This document shows positions 42,507 through 50,726 of a stretch of 64,000 nt of DNA, in pieces. Made by a program: the position numbers and the translations under genes. The first letter of the stretch is position 1. Each line of letters starts with the position of its first letter. Under the pieces are notes generated by a model that searched no databases, had not been told where the DNA came from, and saw only the letters and a program-made list of their open reading frames with translations. This DNA comes from Halomonas campaniensis (GTDB taxonomy: Bacteria > Pseudomonadota > Gammaproteobacteria > Pseudomonadales > Halomonadaceae): the NCBI RefSeq assembly GCF_002211105.1, contig NZ_JPUA01000049.1, positions 219,689 to 283,688 on the forward strand. Reading direction: 5' to 3'.

Positions 42507-43285
42507 TCTTGAGCCGGGAAGGCGCGGGTTTTGACGGCTTCGTGGTAATGCTGGAAAGCCGCTTGAATGCTATCAGCCTCAGCCATGAAGTTTTTTACAA
42601 AGCGCGGCGTACGGCCATGGGTAACGCCAAGCACATCGTGCATTACCAGGATCTGGCCATCGGTATCCGGCCCTGCGCCAATGCCGATCACCGGTACATC
42701 CAGCGCAGCGGTAACCGCTTTGCCCAGGCTGGCAGGAACGCACTCGAGCAGAATCACCGAAGCGCCTGCCTCGACAAGTACTTTTGCGTCATTAATGATG
42801 CGTTCCGCATGAGCGGCATCGCGGCCTTGCACTTTATAGCCACCTAGCTGATGCACGGTTTGCGGGGTTAACCCCAGGTGGGCACACACCGGTACGCCGC
42901 GACGGGTAAGTTCACGAATGCCATCGGCCATCCACGCTTCGCCTTCCAGCTTGACCAGTTCCGCTCCCGCGCGCATCACGGCACCGGCATCTTCCAACAG
43001 GCGCTCGGTGGTGGCATTGCTCATAAACGGCAGATCCACCATCAGCAGGCTGTGGCCTTTGCCACGTGCCGCGCAGCGGGTGTGGTAAACGATGTCGTCA
43101 ATGGTGACGGGGAGAGTGCTGTTATGGCCCTGTAGCACCATGCCCAGCGAATCACCGACCAGCAGGACATCGATGCCCGCCTGGCTTGCCGCGTGGGCAA
43201 AGGAGGCATCGTAAGCGGTTAGGCAACTGAACGTCTCGCCAGCCTGCTTATAGGCCTGCAGCGTGCTTAGGGTGACGGTTTTCAT
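42494..43285 (-). CDS. panB: 3-methyl-2-oxobutanoate hydroxymethyltransferase PanB
   Basis: PanB transfers hydroxymethyl from methylene-THF to ketoisovalerate. It has 263 residues, full length. The N-terminus TVSTLQAYKQAGETFSCLTAYDASFA and DVLLVGDSLGMVLQGHNSTLPVTIDD near 39-64 are diagnostic. Metal and substrate residues include the VGDSLG Asp, MVDLPFMS and KLEGE near 113. It ends in QEHCF, and its last 13 bp are repeated downstream. Confidence 0.96.
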   Translation of the reverse strand: MKTVTLSTLQAYKQAGETFSCLTAYDASFAHAASQAGIDVLLVGDSLGMVLQGHNSTLPVTIDDIVYHTRCAARGKGHSLLMVDLPFMSNATTERLLEDAGAVMRAGAELVKLEGEAWMADGIRELTRRGVPVCAHLGLTPQTVHQLGGYKVQGRDAAHAERIINDAKVLVEAGASVILLECVPASLGKAVTAALDVPVIGIGAGPDTDGQILVMHDVLGVTHGRTPRFVKNFMAEADSIQAAFQHYHEAVKTRAFPAQEHCF

Positions 43286-43443
43286 GGCGTGCTCTCATGT
43301 TTTACGTGAGGCCGCTGCGACATAGGCAGCCGACCATTATTGATGCTGCATCCCTGCATGCGCGAAGTGGCGTAACCGGTGATTGTTACCTGAATGGGGT
43401 GTCGGTGTCGAGATTTGTGTCAAAAGGTAGCGTTAGCCGCACA

Positions 43444-43938
43444 CTAGGCGTTAGATAAGCGTTCCAAGCCTTGGTTTTCAACTTGCTCAAGCCATGTGGA
43501 TAGCGGCTGTTTGAGAAGGTCTAGAGAGGGGGCGATCTCGGCAAGGGGGAGCAGTACAAAGGCCCGGGCAGTCATTTGCGGGTGGGGGACGCGTAGCCTA
43601 GGCGTGTCGATAGTGTCGTTGGCGTAGAGCAGTAGATCCAGGTCGAGGGTACGTGGCCCCCAGTGGCGCTGGCGGCGGCGGCGATGCTGCTGCTCTAATG
43701 CCTGAAGCTGATCAAGCAGTGCCAGTGGCGAGAGGCGTGTCTCCAGCGCTGCCACCGCGTTGATAAAGTCCGGCTGATCCTGCGGCCCCACCGGGCGGCT
43801 AGCGTAGAGCGATGAGGCTGCCACCAATCGACTTAGCGGTAGCATTGCCAGCTCGTTAAGGGCCTCGCGAACCTGCTCGATGGGCGCCTCTAGATTGCTA
43901 CCCAAGCCGATATAGGCGAGCTGGTAAGACGCACCCAC
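43444..43938 (-). CDS. folK: 2-amino-4-hydroxy-6-hydroxymethyldihydropteridine diphosphokinase FolK
   Basis: FolK pyrophosphorylates hydroxymethyldihydropterin before FolP. The 164-residue product has IGLGSNLEAP near 10-19, YASRPVGPQDQPDFINAVAALET near 47-69, and HWGPRTLDLDLLLYANDTIDTPRLRVPHPQMTARAFVLLPLAEIAP, the HPPK signature with metal Asp residues. GTG start, overlapping the pcnB stop by one base (TAGTG). FolK and PanB both supply pterin or pantoate routes and are often adjacent. Confidence 0.95.
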   Translation of the reverse strand: MGASYQLAYIGLGSNLEAPIEQVREALNELAMLPLSRLVAASSLYASRPVGPQDQPDFINAVAALETRLSPLALLDQLQALEQQHRRRRQRHWGPRTLDLDLLLYANDTIDTPRLRVPHPQMTARAFVLLPLAEIAPSLDLLKQPLSTWLEQVENQGLERLSNA

Positions 43939-45320
43939 TACTCTGGTGCACTCGGCTTACGGCGCCGTTTGCGACGGCGATCACCCTGGCTGGCGGGGTC
44001 GCCACCCACTTTTTGCAGCAAGCGACGCTGTTCGTGCTCATCGCCGCGCTGAAATGCCGTCCACCACTCGCCTAAACCACTGGGTATCTCGCCTGCCTGT
44101 TCGCGTAGCAGCAGCAGGTCATAGCCGGCCCGGAAGCGCGGGTGCTCCCGGGTTTGAAAGGCCTTTTTACCGCGCCGCTGGGGCAGACGCTGCTGTAACT
44201 CCCAAATTTCCCGCATGGGAATGCCAAAGCGCTTGGGGATCGAGGTGAACTCTAACTGACGAGAGACCACCTGCTGAGCAGCTGCTTGCAGGGCGGGAAT
44301 AGGGGGCATGCCCTCTTGCTCCAGCGCTTCCTGACGATGTTTGACCGGTGCCCATAAGAACGCCGCCAATAGAAAGGCCGGGGTAACCGGGCGTTCTTCG
44401 GCGATACGTTTATCCGTGTTGGTTAGCGCCTGCTCAATCAGCTCTTCGGCCCAAGCGGCATCGGCCATGGCTTCTTCGGCCTCGGGGAACAGCATACCAA
44501 ATAGGCCGTAGTGGCTGAGTAGCCGGAAGGTGACCAAACCATGGCCCGACATAAACAGCTTGAGCACTTCATCGAATAGACGCGCTGGGGGAATCTGTAG
44601 CAGCAGCGGCGCCTGATCGTACATCGGCGCTTCGGTGGCGGGGTCTAGCGTGAAGTCGAGCTTAGCCGCAAAGCGCACCGCCCGCAGCATTCTGACCGGA
44701 TCTTCGCGATAACGTGTCGCCGGGTCGCCAATCAGGCGCAGGGTACGGGTCTTGATGTCTTCGGCGCCATTGGCAAAGTCGGTGATGCTAAAATCGGCGA
44801 TATTGTAGTAGAGCGCATTAACGGTGAAGTCGCGGCGCAGCGCGTCCTCTTCAATATTGCCCCATACATTGTCGCGTAGCAGTAACCCTTCATCGGACTG
44901 GTGGGCAATGTGATCGCCATGCTCGTCTTGGGGTTTGCCGCGGAAGGTGGTGACCTCTATGACCTCGCGGCCAAAGCGTACGTGGACAATCCGAAAACGA
45001 CGGCCAATCAGGCGAGAATTACGAAATAGATCGCGAACCTGTTCGGGAGTGGCGTTGGTGGCGACGTCAAAATCCTTGGGCATCTTGCCAAGCAGCGCAT
45101 CGCGTATGCAGCCGCCCACTAGATAGGCGTCGTAACCTGCACCGCTAAGGCGATAAAGCACTTTTAACGCGGCATCACTAATATGCTGGCGAGAAACAGG
45201 GTGCTCGGACCGAGGGATGTTGCGCGGAGTAAGGGCGCTGGTGCTGCTCTCTTGGGGATCAAGCAAGGTTTTCAATTGCTCCCCCGGGCTGTGTAGGAAA
45301 CGGGTAAATCCTTTAAACAT
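43938..45320 (-). CDS. pcnB: Poly(A) polymerase I PcnB
   Basis: PcnB adds poly(A) tails that mark RNA for decay. It has 460 residues. The nucleotidyltransferase core is near 60-190: GYDAYLVGGCIRDALLGKMPKDFDVATNATPEQV with the metal Asp pair DFD, RRFRIVHVRFG, RRDFTVNALYYN. The RNA-binding region RYREDPVRMLRAVRFAAKL follows. The C-terminus is very basic (DRRRKRRRKPSAPE). In Pseudomonas pcnB follows the cbrB-crcZ locus on the same strand, as here. No clear ribosome-binding site dispute. Confidence 0.96.
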   Translation of the reverse strand: MFKGFTRFLHSPGEQLKTLLDPQESSTSALTPRNIPRSEHPVSRQHISDAALKVLYRLSGAGYDAYLVGGCIRDALLGKMPKDFDVATNATPEQVRDLFRNSRLIGRRFRIVHVRFGREVIEVTTFRGKPQDEHGDHIAHQSDEGLLLRDNVWGNIEEDALRRDFTVNALYYNIADFSITDFANGAEDIKTRTLRLIGDPATRYREDPVRMLRAVRFAAKLDFTLDPATEAPMYDQAPLLLQIPPARLFDEVLKLFMSGHGLVTFRLLSHYGLFGMLFPEAEEAMADAAWAEELIEQALTNTDKRIAEERPVTPAFLLAAFLWAPVKHRQEALEQEGMPPIPALQAAAQQVVSRQLEFTSIPKRFGIPMREIWELQQRLPQRRGKKAFQTREHPRFRAGYDLLLLREQAGEIPSGLGEWWTAFQRGDEHEQRRLLQKVGGDPASQGDRRRKRRRKPSAPE

Positions 45321-45525
45321 GCGACGATTTCAACTCGCAGGGTACGAAAAAATGGTCGTAAACATAGTCGTTAGAAAACACTTCAAACGAGTACTGCACA
45401 TAAACCACGAATGGCTGAGTGTAGCCGACCCTCTATGGCTTGCAAAGAGCGGCTTGCAAAGCACTTGACGCCAGCGCGTGATGCTCACAGCCTTTTGCAT
45501 CGAGTTTTATAACGGACAGACACGG

Positions 45526-45989
45526 AAAGGGGAGGCTAAGAGAGCCTCCCCTATTAAGCAATCAATCAGCGTCCGTGCTGCTATTTTTCTTCATGATGGC
45601 ACATCGCCCTGAATACGCACCGCAGTCGGCAGGCGTGAGGAGCACGGTAGTTCCGACCGCCTCGTATTCAAAACAATAATCCAACCGCGAACTTTTCTCC
45701 CCCCGGGGAATTATTATTGGCGCCGGGGTGTACACAATGACAGCTATTGTTGTTGTTAGGATGCCGAGTCACGTTGTACGTCGCGTCCTTATCGGGCCAC
45801 TTGCTGCTTTTATTGTTGTTCGCTGCGCCTGTGTTGCCTGCGCAAGCAAGTAATGAGACTCAAGCCTGTTGTTTTTATTAGTACCGTTATCTCTACCTGG
45901 CCCTGTTGTTCTTGTTGTGGCTCAGGTGGGGGTGAGGTCATGTTGTTTTTATTGGTGACCTACCGCTATGCCCAGTTTGTTTTTCTTAC
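45526..45989 (-). ncRNA. crcZ: CrcZ-type Hfq-sequestering small RNA (predicted)
   Basis: No protein fits the 925-bp gap between cbrB and pcnB (45321-46244). In Pseudomonas this gap holds crcZ, an RNA that titrates Hfq/Crc and lifts catabolite repression. On the minus strand there are seven matches to the Hfq/Crc target pattern AAnAAnAA: 45975-45987, 45941-45953, 45904-45918, 45867-45880, 45807-45821, 45744-45757 and 45707-45720 (cores such as AACAACAA, AATAAAAACAACA and AATAATAA). A sigma-54 promoter sits 11 bp before the predicted start and a 10-bp GC hairpin (45528-45552) lies near the 3' end. The length of about 460 nt is near CrcZ of P. aeruginosa (about 400). The ends are inferred; the terminator T-run is weak. 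Confidence 0.8.
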
Positions 45990-45999
45990 TCAGTAATAT

Positions 46000-46015
46000 T
46001 GCAGACGCTGTGCCA
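46000..46015 (-). promoter_or_regulatory. Sigma-54 promoter of the CrcZ-type RNA
   Basis: TGGCACAGCGTCTGCA on the minus strand matches TGGCAC-N5-TTGCW with one mismatch (CTGCA), keeping GG at -24 and GC at -12. The transcription start is expected near 45989. Confidence 0.8.
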
Positions 46016-46070
46016 CCTATTGAATAAATTATAGATTTCAGAAGGTTGGCGTTTTTAAAGTTGCTGAGGA

Positions 46071-46089
46071 ACTTTGCGATGCGCAAAGT
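46071..46089. promoter_or_regulatory. 8-bp dyad between the activator sites and the sigma-54 promoter
   Basis: ACTTTGCGATGCGCAAAGT: perfect 8-bp arms with a 3-bp centre, about 65 bp upstream of the -12/-24 element. It shares its last T with the first TGTTAC half-site. It has no T-run, so it is more likely a protein site than a terminator. Confidence 0.5.
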
Positions 46090-46139
46090 GTTACCCCTTT
46101 CGTGGCCGTTTGTGCGCGGCGTTGTGTGGGAAGGTAACA
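46089..46139. promoter_or_regulatory. Predicted CbrB upstream activating sequence
   Basis: TGTTAC (46089-46094) and its inverse GTAACA (46134-46139) lie 39 bp apart and 75-140 bp upstream of the sigma-54 element. TGTTAC/GTAACA half-sites are, from memory, those reported for CbrB at crcZ in Pseudomonas. The spacing here differs from a simple palindrome and suggests separate half-sites. Confidence 0.6.
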
Positions 46140-46244
46140 GTGCAAACGTGGTGAGAGGCGAGATATTTCTTATTTAAATCAGTGTATTAGACTATGGTCG
46201 TAGAGTGCGGATGGCAGGGGGAGTGGGTAGTCATGCCCAGGTGC

Positions 46245-47633
46245 TTAACCTGGGCGCCGGGCAGTTTTTTTGCGCGGTATACCCAAACGTTGGCGCCGCT
46301 CCCAGAGGTTTTTACGACTAATACCCAGTTTTTGTGCCAGTTCGGTCTCACTCATTTGGTCTTGGTGCTCAAGCACAAAGTGCTGGAAGTAATCTTCTAA
46401 AGAGAGGTCGTCTTCATTCTCTTCGGCGTTTTTATCCCCGCTACTACTGCTAACGGAGGCATTAACGGGCGATGTATGGGGACGAGGGGTAGCCGGTGCC
46501 AGTCCCAGATCATCCGGATGGATCAGATGTCCTTCGGCAAGAATTACCCCGCGCTCAAGGGCATTCTCCAGCTCGCGAACATTGCCCGGCCATGGGTAGT
46601 CGCGCAGATCCTGGCGGGCTGCGCGGGATAGGCGCAGGCCCGTGCGCTCGTGACGTTTACACGCTTTGTCGAGCAGGATGTCGGCGATCTCAAGCACGTC
46701 ATCCTCACGCTCTCGTAGAGGCGGCAGCTCAATCTGCATCACGTTCAGGCGGTAGTAAAGGTCGAGACGAAACTCGCCGGTTTTCGACAGTGCCCGCAGA
46801 TCACGGTGAGTGGCCGCAATTAGGCGGACGTTAACGTGGCGGGTTTCTACCGAGCCAATCTTGCGGATTTCTCCCTCTTGCAGAACGCGGAGCAGGCGTG
46901 CCTGGGCATCCAGCGGAAGCTCGCCAATCTCATCCAAAAACAGCGTGCCGCCATCAGCGGCTTCGACTAACCCAGTGCGCGCAGCGCTGGCGCCGGTAAA
47001 AGCGCCTTTCTCATGGCCAAACAGCTCGGATTCGATCAGCGTTTCAGGAATCGCCGCACAGTTGACGCAGATCAGCGGTGCCTTGGCGCGCTTGCTCTGC
47101 TGGTGAATAGCGCGTGCCACCAGTTCCTTACCGGTGCCGGACTCGCCGAGAATCAGTACGGTGACATCGGCGGGGGCGGTTTTACTGATGCGGGTGTAGA
47201 CCTGCTGCATGGCGACGCAGTTGCCGATCATGGTTTGTCGGCTGCCGCCTGCATCGGTGATATCCGGCGGAGGGCTCTGTTGCATGGACTGCTTATGCAG
47301 GATCCGCTCAACGGTTTCCAGCAGCTCCGCGTGGTCAAAGGGCTTAGCGACATAGTCCACCGCGCCTAGTTTGAGTGCTTCTACCGCCGAGCGCATGCTC
47401 GCATAACTGGTCATGATCAATACCGGTACGGGCACGGCTGCCGCGATCAGCGTCGTGCCCGGTTCGCCCGGTAGGCGCAGGTCGCTAATAATGAGATCGA
47501 AACCGGTGAGCTCAAGCTGGCCGGCCTCTTCAGCACTGGCGGCTTCGCTAACCGTATAGTCGTGGCGTTCTAGCAGCCGCTTCAATGCGCTGCGAATAAT
47601 CGCTTCATCTTCAACAATCAGAATCCTGGGCAT
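46245..47633 (-). CDS. cbrB: Sigma-54-dependent response regulator CbrB
   Basis: CbrB is the NtrC-type activator of the CbrAB system and drives crcZ and catabolic genes with sigma-54. From MPRILIVEDE the product is 462 residues; an ATG five codons earlier is also open. Domains: receiver (1-115, phospho-Asp in LIISDLRLPG), AAA+ (about 130-370: GESGTGKE, GAFTGA loop that contacts sigma-54, and the DNA-remodelling core), and a C-terminal Fis-type helix-turn-helix (ETELAQKLGISRKNLWERRQRLG). It overlaps the 3' end of cbrA by 23 nt, so both are translated from one mRNA. Confidence 0.93.
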   Translation of the reverse strand: MPRILIVEDEAIIRSALKRLLERHDYTVSEAASAEEAGQLELTGFDLIISDLRLPGEPGTTLIAAAVPVPVLIMTSYASMRSAVEALKLGAVDYVAKPFDHAELLETVERILHKQSMQQSPPPDITDAGGSRQTMIGNCVAMQQVYTRISKTAPADVTVLILGESGTGKELVARAIHQQSKRAKAPLICVNCAAIPETLIESELFGHEKGAFTGASAARTGLVEAADGGTLFLDEIGELPLDAQARLLRVLQEGEIRKIGSVETRHVNVRLIAATHRDLRALSKTGEFRLDLYYRLNVMQIELPPLREREDDVLEIADILLDKACKRHERTGLRLSRAARQDLRDYPWPGNVRELENALERGVILAEGHLIHPDDLGLAPATPRPHTSPVNASVSSSSGDKNAEENEDDLSLEDYFQHFVLEHQDQMSETELAQKLGISRKNLWERRQRLGIPRKKTARRPG

Positions 47634-50559
47634 GGGTTGGCTGATCATCCTGTAGGTAAAGCGGCAACCATAGCGTAATGGCCGTGCCGCGAGGCTGTCC
47701 CGGGGGTGGCGAGGCCACGTCTATTTTACCCTGGTGCTCATTGATAATCTGGTAGGCCAGAGAAAGGCCCAGGCCGGTGCCCTCGCCGGCGGGTTTGGTG
47801 GTGGTAAAGGGCTCGAATAAGTGGTCGCGTACCCGTGGGTCGATGCCCTGACCGTTATCGACTATCCGCCACCAGGCAAGCTGCCCTTGGCATCCTGCGG
47901 TAATGTGAACTTCTCCTCCCAGACCACAGGCATCCCTGGCATTACTGAGCAGATTGACCATCACTTGCGTTAATCGCTGGGCATCGCCACGCACCACCAC
48001 ATCGTCGGGCGTCTCATTGGTTAGGATAACATCCTCTCCCGAGCGGGCGAGATGGATCAAGTGCAGTGCGTCTTCGCTAATCGATGCAAGCGCCACCGGC
48101 GAGGCGGGCAGCGGCACCGACTGGCGCCCCCCATGGGCAAAGCCAACCAGTGAGTTAACGATTTTGGTGACCCTTTGAGTGAGCTGCTGGATTTGGTCGG
48201 CGGTCTCCAGCAGGGCAGGATCGTTGGTGTCGTAGCGGAGATTTTGCGCCAGAGATGAGATGCCGGTAATCGGATTACCAATTTCATGGGCGACCCCGGC
48301 GGCTAGCTGGCCGATAGAGGCGAGCCGCGCGGCATGCACCAACTCATCTTCCAGCCACTTCATTTCGGTGTGGTCTTCAATCAGGATGACGCTGCCGCCA
48401 CGGCTGTCATTGCCGCTGAGAATGGCTTTGTGCAGGGTCAGGAAGTAGTCTCGGCCGTGCAGCGCCACCGCTTGCTTGTAGAGCGGGCCTGGCGTGGCAT
48501 CTAACACGCTGCCCAATAGTCTGGGCCAGGGGGCTGGCAGGCTATCGCGGCGTGAGCCGATCACACTTTCACCGCTAATCCCTGAGAGCTGCGAGAGCGC
48601 CTGATTCCACATCAAGAGCTCATCGTCATCGCCCAGAACGCATAGCCCTACAGGCAGATAGGCCAGGGTTTGCCGGTGGTGGCGGCGCAAGCCGTCGAGC
48701 TCACGGGCTAGCCCTGTTAGTCGTGAGCGGTAAGCTTCCAGTCGACTCTCGACAAAGTGAATATCGTCGGTTTCTGGGGTGTCGTCATGTCGGTAGGGCA
48801 GGTAGCGATCGACGATATCCCGAGCTACTGAAGGCCCCATCAAACCAGACAAATTTGCCTGAATTCGGTCACGCAAGCGGCGCAGGGCGTAGGGGCGGCG
48901 CTCCTGGGGCGTTAAGTTGAGCGCTTGCAGGGCCCTGTTCACTTCGCGGCTAGCCGCCTCATCGCCGAGTGCGTGGGCTAAGTGGGTAGAAAAGTCGCTG
49001 GCCGTGGCGGCTTCCAGAGGAAAGCGTTTGGAGCGGATAACGGCATCCACCGAGCACGCCTCTGCGGCGGACTGCTCACCTTCAGAAATACGTGTGAACA
49101 GCGATATCACAATCAGCAGCAGGATATTGACCGCTAACGATAGCAACGTAACGTTGTACCAAACCGGTGCACCCGTGTCGGTAAGTGGTGTAATGGGGAG
49201 CGTCGGCACGGGGAGCGAGAACATAAGCGGCAGCCATAGCCCCCATAGCCACACGCCGACGCCTGCGATCAGGCCAATTACCATGCCTTTACGGTTAGCT
49301 CCCGGCCAATAGAGCAGTGCCAGCATACCGGGCAGGCACTGGGCCATGCCGACAAAGGCGGCTAACCCCAAGCCGATAAGGCCATGATGGCGCCCCACCC
49401 ATTGGTAAAACACCCAGCCGCCGATAATCACCGCGACCACGAGCCCACGGCGTAGCCACAGCAACCAGCCGTAGAGATCACTGCGCGCTTCCGGGGGCCT
49501 CGCTACCAGCACAATATGATTCAGCACCATGCCAGAAAGCGCCAGCGCAATCATAATCATGGTGCCGCTGGCGGCGGCTAGACCGCCGATAAACGCCAGT
49601 GCGCCCACCCACCAGTGCTCGGTCATTAGGTAGGCGGCATAAGCGGCGATGGGAATGTCCGGGTTGATCGATTGTGCCGCCCACCAAATCAGTGGCACGG
49701 GCAGCGCCATGAGCAGCAGAAACAGCGGCAGCGTCCAGCTTGCTTGTAGCAGGGTGTGCCGCGATAGACTTTCTGAAAAACTAATATGAAACAGATGCGG
49801 CATCATGAAGGCTGCGGCAAAAAACAGCAGCAGCAGGGTTCGCCACTGAGCAGGGTCAAGTTTGGGCGTCTGTTGTTGGAGGATTGCGCCAGGGCCTTCC
49901 AGCCAACGCTGTAAGTCACCGGGGCCGTCAAACACCATCCACATGGCAACAGCCCCTAGTCCCAGCATTGCCAGCAACTTAACAATCGATTCAAACGCGA
50001 TGGCGCTGAGCAGGGTGTCGTGGCGGCCATGAGACTGGCTGTGGCGGGCGCCGAAAATCACCGCGAAAGCGGCAATCACCGCGCAAAAAAGCAGTGCAAC
50101 GCTGCCCCCCGCTTGGCTGACAGTGATGATATTGATGGCTTCGCTGAGGGTCTGTACCTGAATGCCGAGCAGGGGCAGTACTGCCAGTAGACTGACCAGG
50201 GTGACCAGCGTGCCCGCCCAGCGGGAGCGAAAGCGAAAGGCAAATAGATCCGCCAGCGACGTTAGTTGATAGGTGCGGGTGATGCGCTGGATAGGCACGA
50301 GTAGCACGGGGGCGAGCAAGAAGGCACCCGCTGCGCCCAGGTAGTAGGCGAGGAAGCCAAACCCGGCATGGGCAGCCATTTCCACGCTGCCGTAAATCGC
50401 CCAGGCACTGGCGTAAACACCCAGGGCAAGGGTGTAAACAATCGGATGGCGGGTAATGCGCACCGGCACCCAGCCGCGCTCTACTGCAAAACCGCAGCCA
50501 AACAGTAGCGCCAGGTAGCCTAGCCCCAGTAGTAGGACGCCGACTATCTCAACGTTCAT
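47611..50559 (-). CDS. cbrA: Sensor histidine kinase CbrA (transporter-fused)
   Basis: CbrA senses carbon/nitrogen state and phosphorylates CbrB. The 982-residue product, about the length of P. aeruginosa CbrA (983), has an N-terminal sodium/solute symporter (SSS) domain with about 13 membrane helices (1-490), a STAC-like/linker region (about 520-640), a PAS-like segment with YLPVGLCVLGDDDELLMWNQALSQLSGISGE, the dimerisation helix with the phospho-His (AAGVAHEIGNPITGI near 745-760) and an HATPase domain (VNLLSNARDACG, DNGQGIDPRVRDHLFEPFTTTKPAGEGTGLGLSL). The symporter part can transport histidine in Pseudomonas. The start overlaps cbrX by 11 nt. Confidence 0.94.
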   Translation of the reverse strand: MNVEIVGVLLLGLGYLALLFGCGFAVERGWVPVRITRHPIVYTLALGVYASAWAIYGSVEMAAHAGFGFLAYYLGAAGAFLLAPVLLVPIQRITRTYQLTSLADLFAFRFRSRWAGTLVTLVSLLAVLPLLGIQVQTLSEAINIITVSQAGGSVALLFCAVIAAFAVIFGARHSQSHGRHDTLLSAIAFESIVKLLAMLGLGAVAMWMVFDGPGDLQRWLEGPGAILQQQTPKLDPAQWRTLLLLFFAAAFMMPHLFHISFSESLSRHTLLQASWTLPLFLLLMALPVPLIWWAAQSINPDIPIAAYAAYLMTEHWWVGALAFIGGLAAASGTMIMIALALSGMVLNHIVLVARPPEARSDLYGWLLWLRRGLVVAVIIGGWVFYQWVGRHHGLIGLGLAAFVGMAQCLPGMLALLYWPGANRKGMVIGLIAGVGVWLWGLWLPLMFSLPVPTLPITPLTDTGAPVWYNVTLLSLAVNILLLIVISLFTRISEGEQSAAEACSVDAVIRSKRFPLEAATASDFSTHLAHALGDEAASREVNRALQALNLTPQERRPYALRRLRDRIQANLSGLMGPSVARDIVDRYLPYRHDDTPETDDIHFVESRLEAYRSRLTGLARELDGLRRHHRQTLAYLPVGLCVLGDDDELLMWNQALSQLSGISGESVIGSRRDSLPAPWPRLLGSVLDATPGPLYKQAVALHGRDYFLTLHKAILSGNDSRGGSVILIEDHTEMKWLEDELVHAARLASIGQLAAGVAHEIGNPITGISSLAQNLRYDTNDPALLETADQIQQLTQRVTKIVNSLVGFAHGGRQSVPLPASPVALASISEDALHLIHLARSGEDVILTNETPDDVVVRGDAQRLTQVMVNLLSNARDACGLGGEVHITAGCQGQLAWWRIVDNGQGIDPRVRDHLFEPFTTTKPAGEGTGLGLSLAYQIINEHQGKIDVASPPPGQPRGTAITLWLPLYLQDDQPTHAQDSDC

Positions 50560-50725
50560 CAAGCTTCCTCTTCTGCTCCAGCCAGAGGGTTAACGCAATT
50601 AAACCACCCCAAATCGCAAAGGGCCGGTACCAGGCGGCCTCCGGGGCGCTCCAGCCATTCATCAGTAGCGGAGAGAGCAGATAGCCACCAAACACCAAAA
50701 ACAGCATGATGCGATAGACGTACAT
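50549..50725 (-). CDS. cbrX: Small membrane protein upstream of cbrA (CbrX-like)
   Basis: A 58-residue protein, MYVYRIMLFLVFGGYLLSPLLMNGW..., with two hydrophobic helices (about 4-20 and 33-49) and a basic end RKLDER. CAGGAG lies inside the end of gluQ and the stop overlaps the cbrA start by 11 nt, so it is likely translationally coupled to cbrA. The position and topology resemble CbrX, the small protein reported before cbrA in Pseudomonas putida (recalled, not checked). Its function is not known; a role in controlling CbrA translation or membrane assembly is possible. Confidence 0.7.
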   Translation of the reverse strand: MYVYRIMLFLVFGGYLLSPLLMNGWSAPEAAWYRPFAIWGGLIALTLWLEQKRKLDER

Positions 50726-50726
50726 A

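Noticed and set aside
45321..46244. Short peptide-coding frames in the cbrB-pcnB gap
   Set aside because: No frame has both a ribosome-binding site and a family-like product. The A-rich CA motifs, promoter and hairpin fit an RNA gene better.
46234..46256. Hairpin at the cbrB stop as a terminator
   Set aside because: GCCCAGG/CCTGGGC pairs, but it covers the last codons of cbrB and has no T-run, so it is only a weak candidate.
47611..50559. cbrA as a plain sodium/solute symporter
   Set aside because: The N-terminal half is a symporter domain, but the phospho-His helix and HATPase domain at the C-terminus and the adjacent cbrB make it a sensor kinase.
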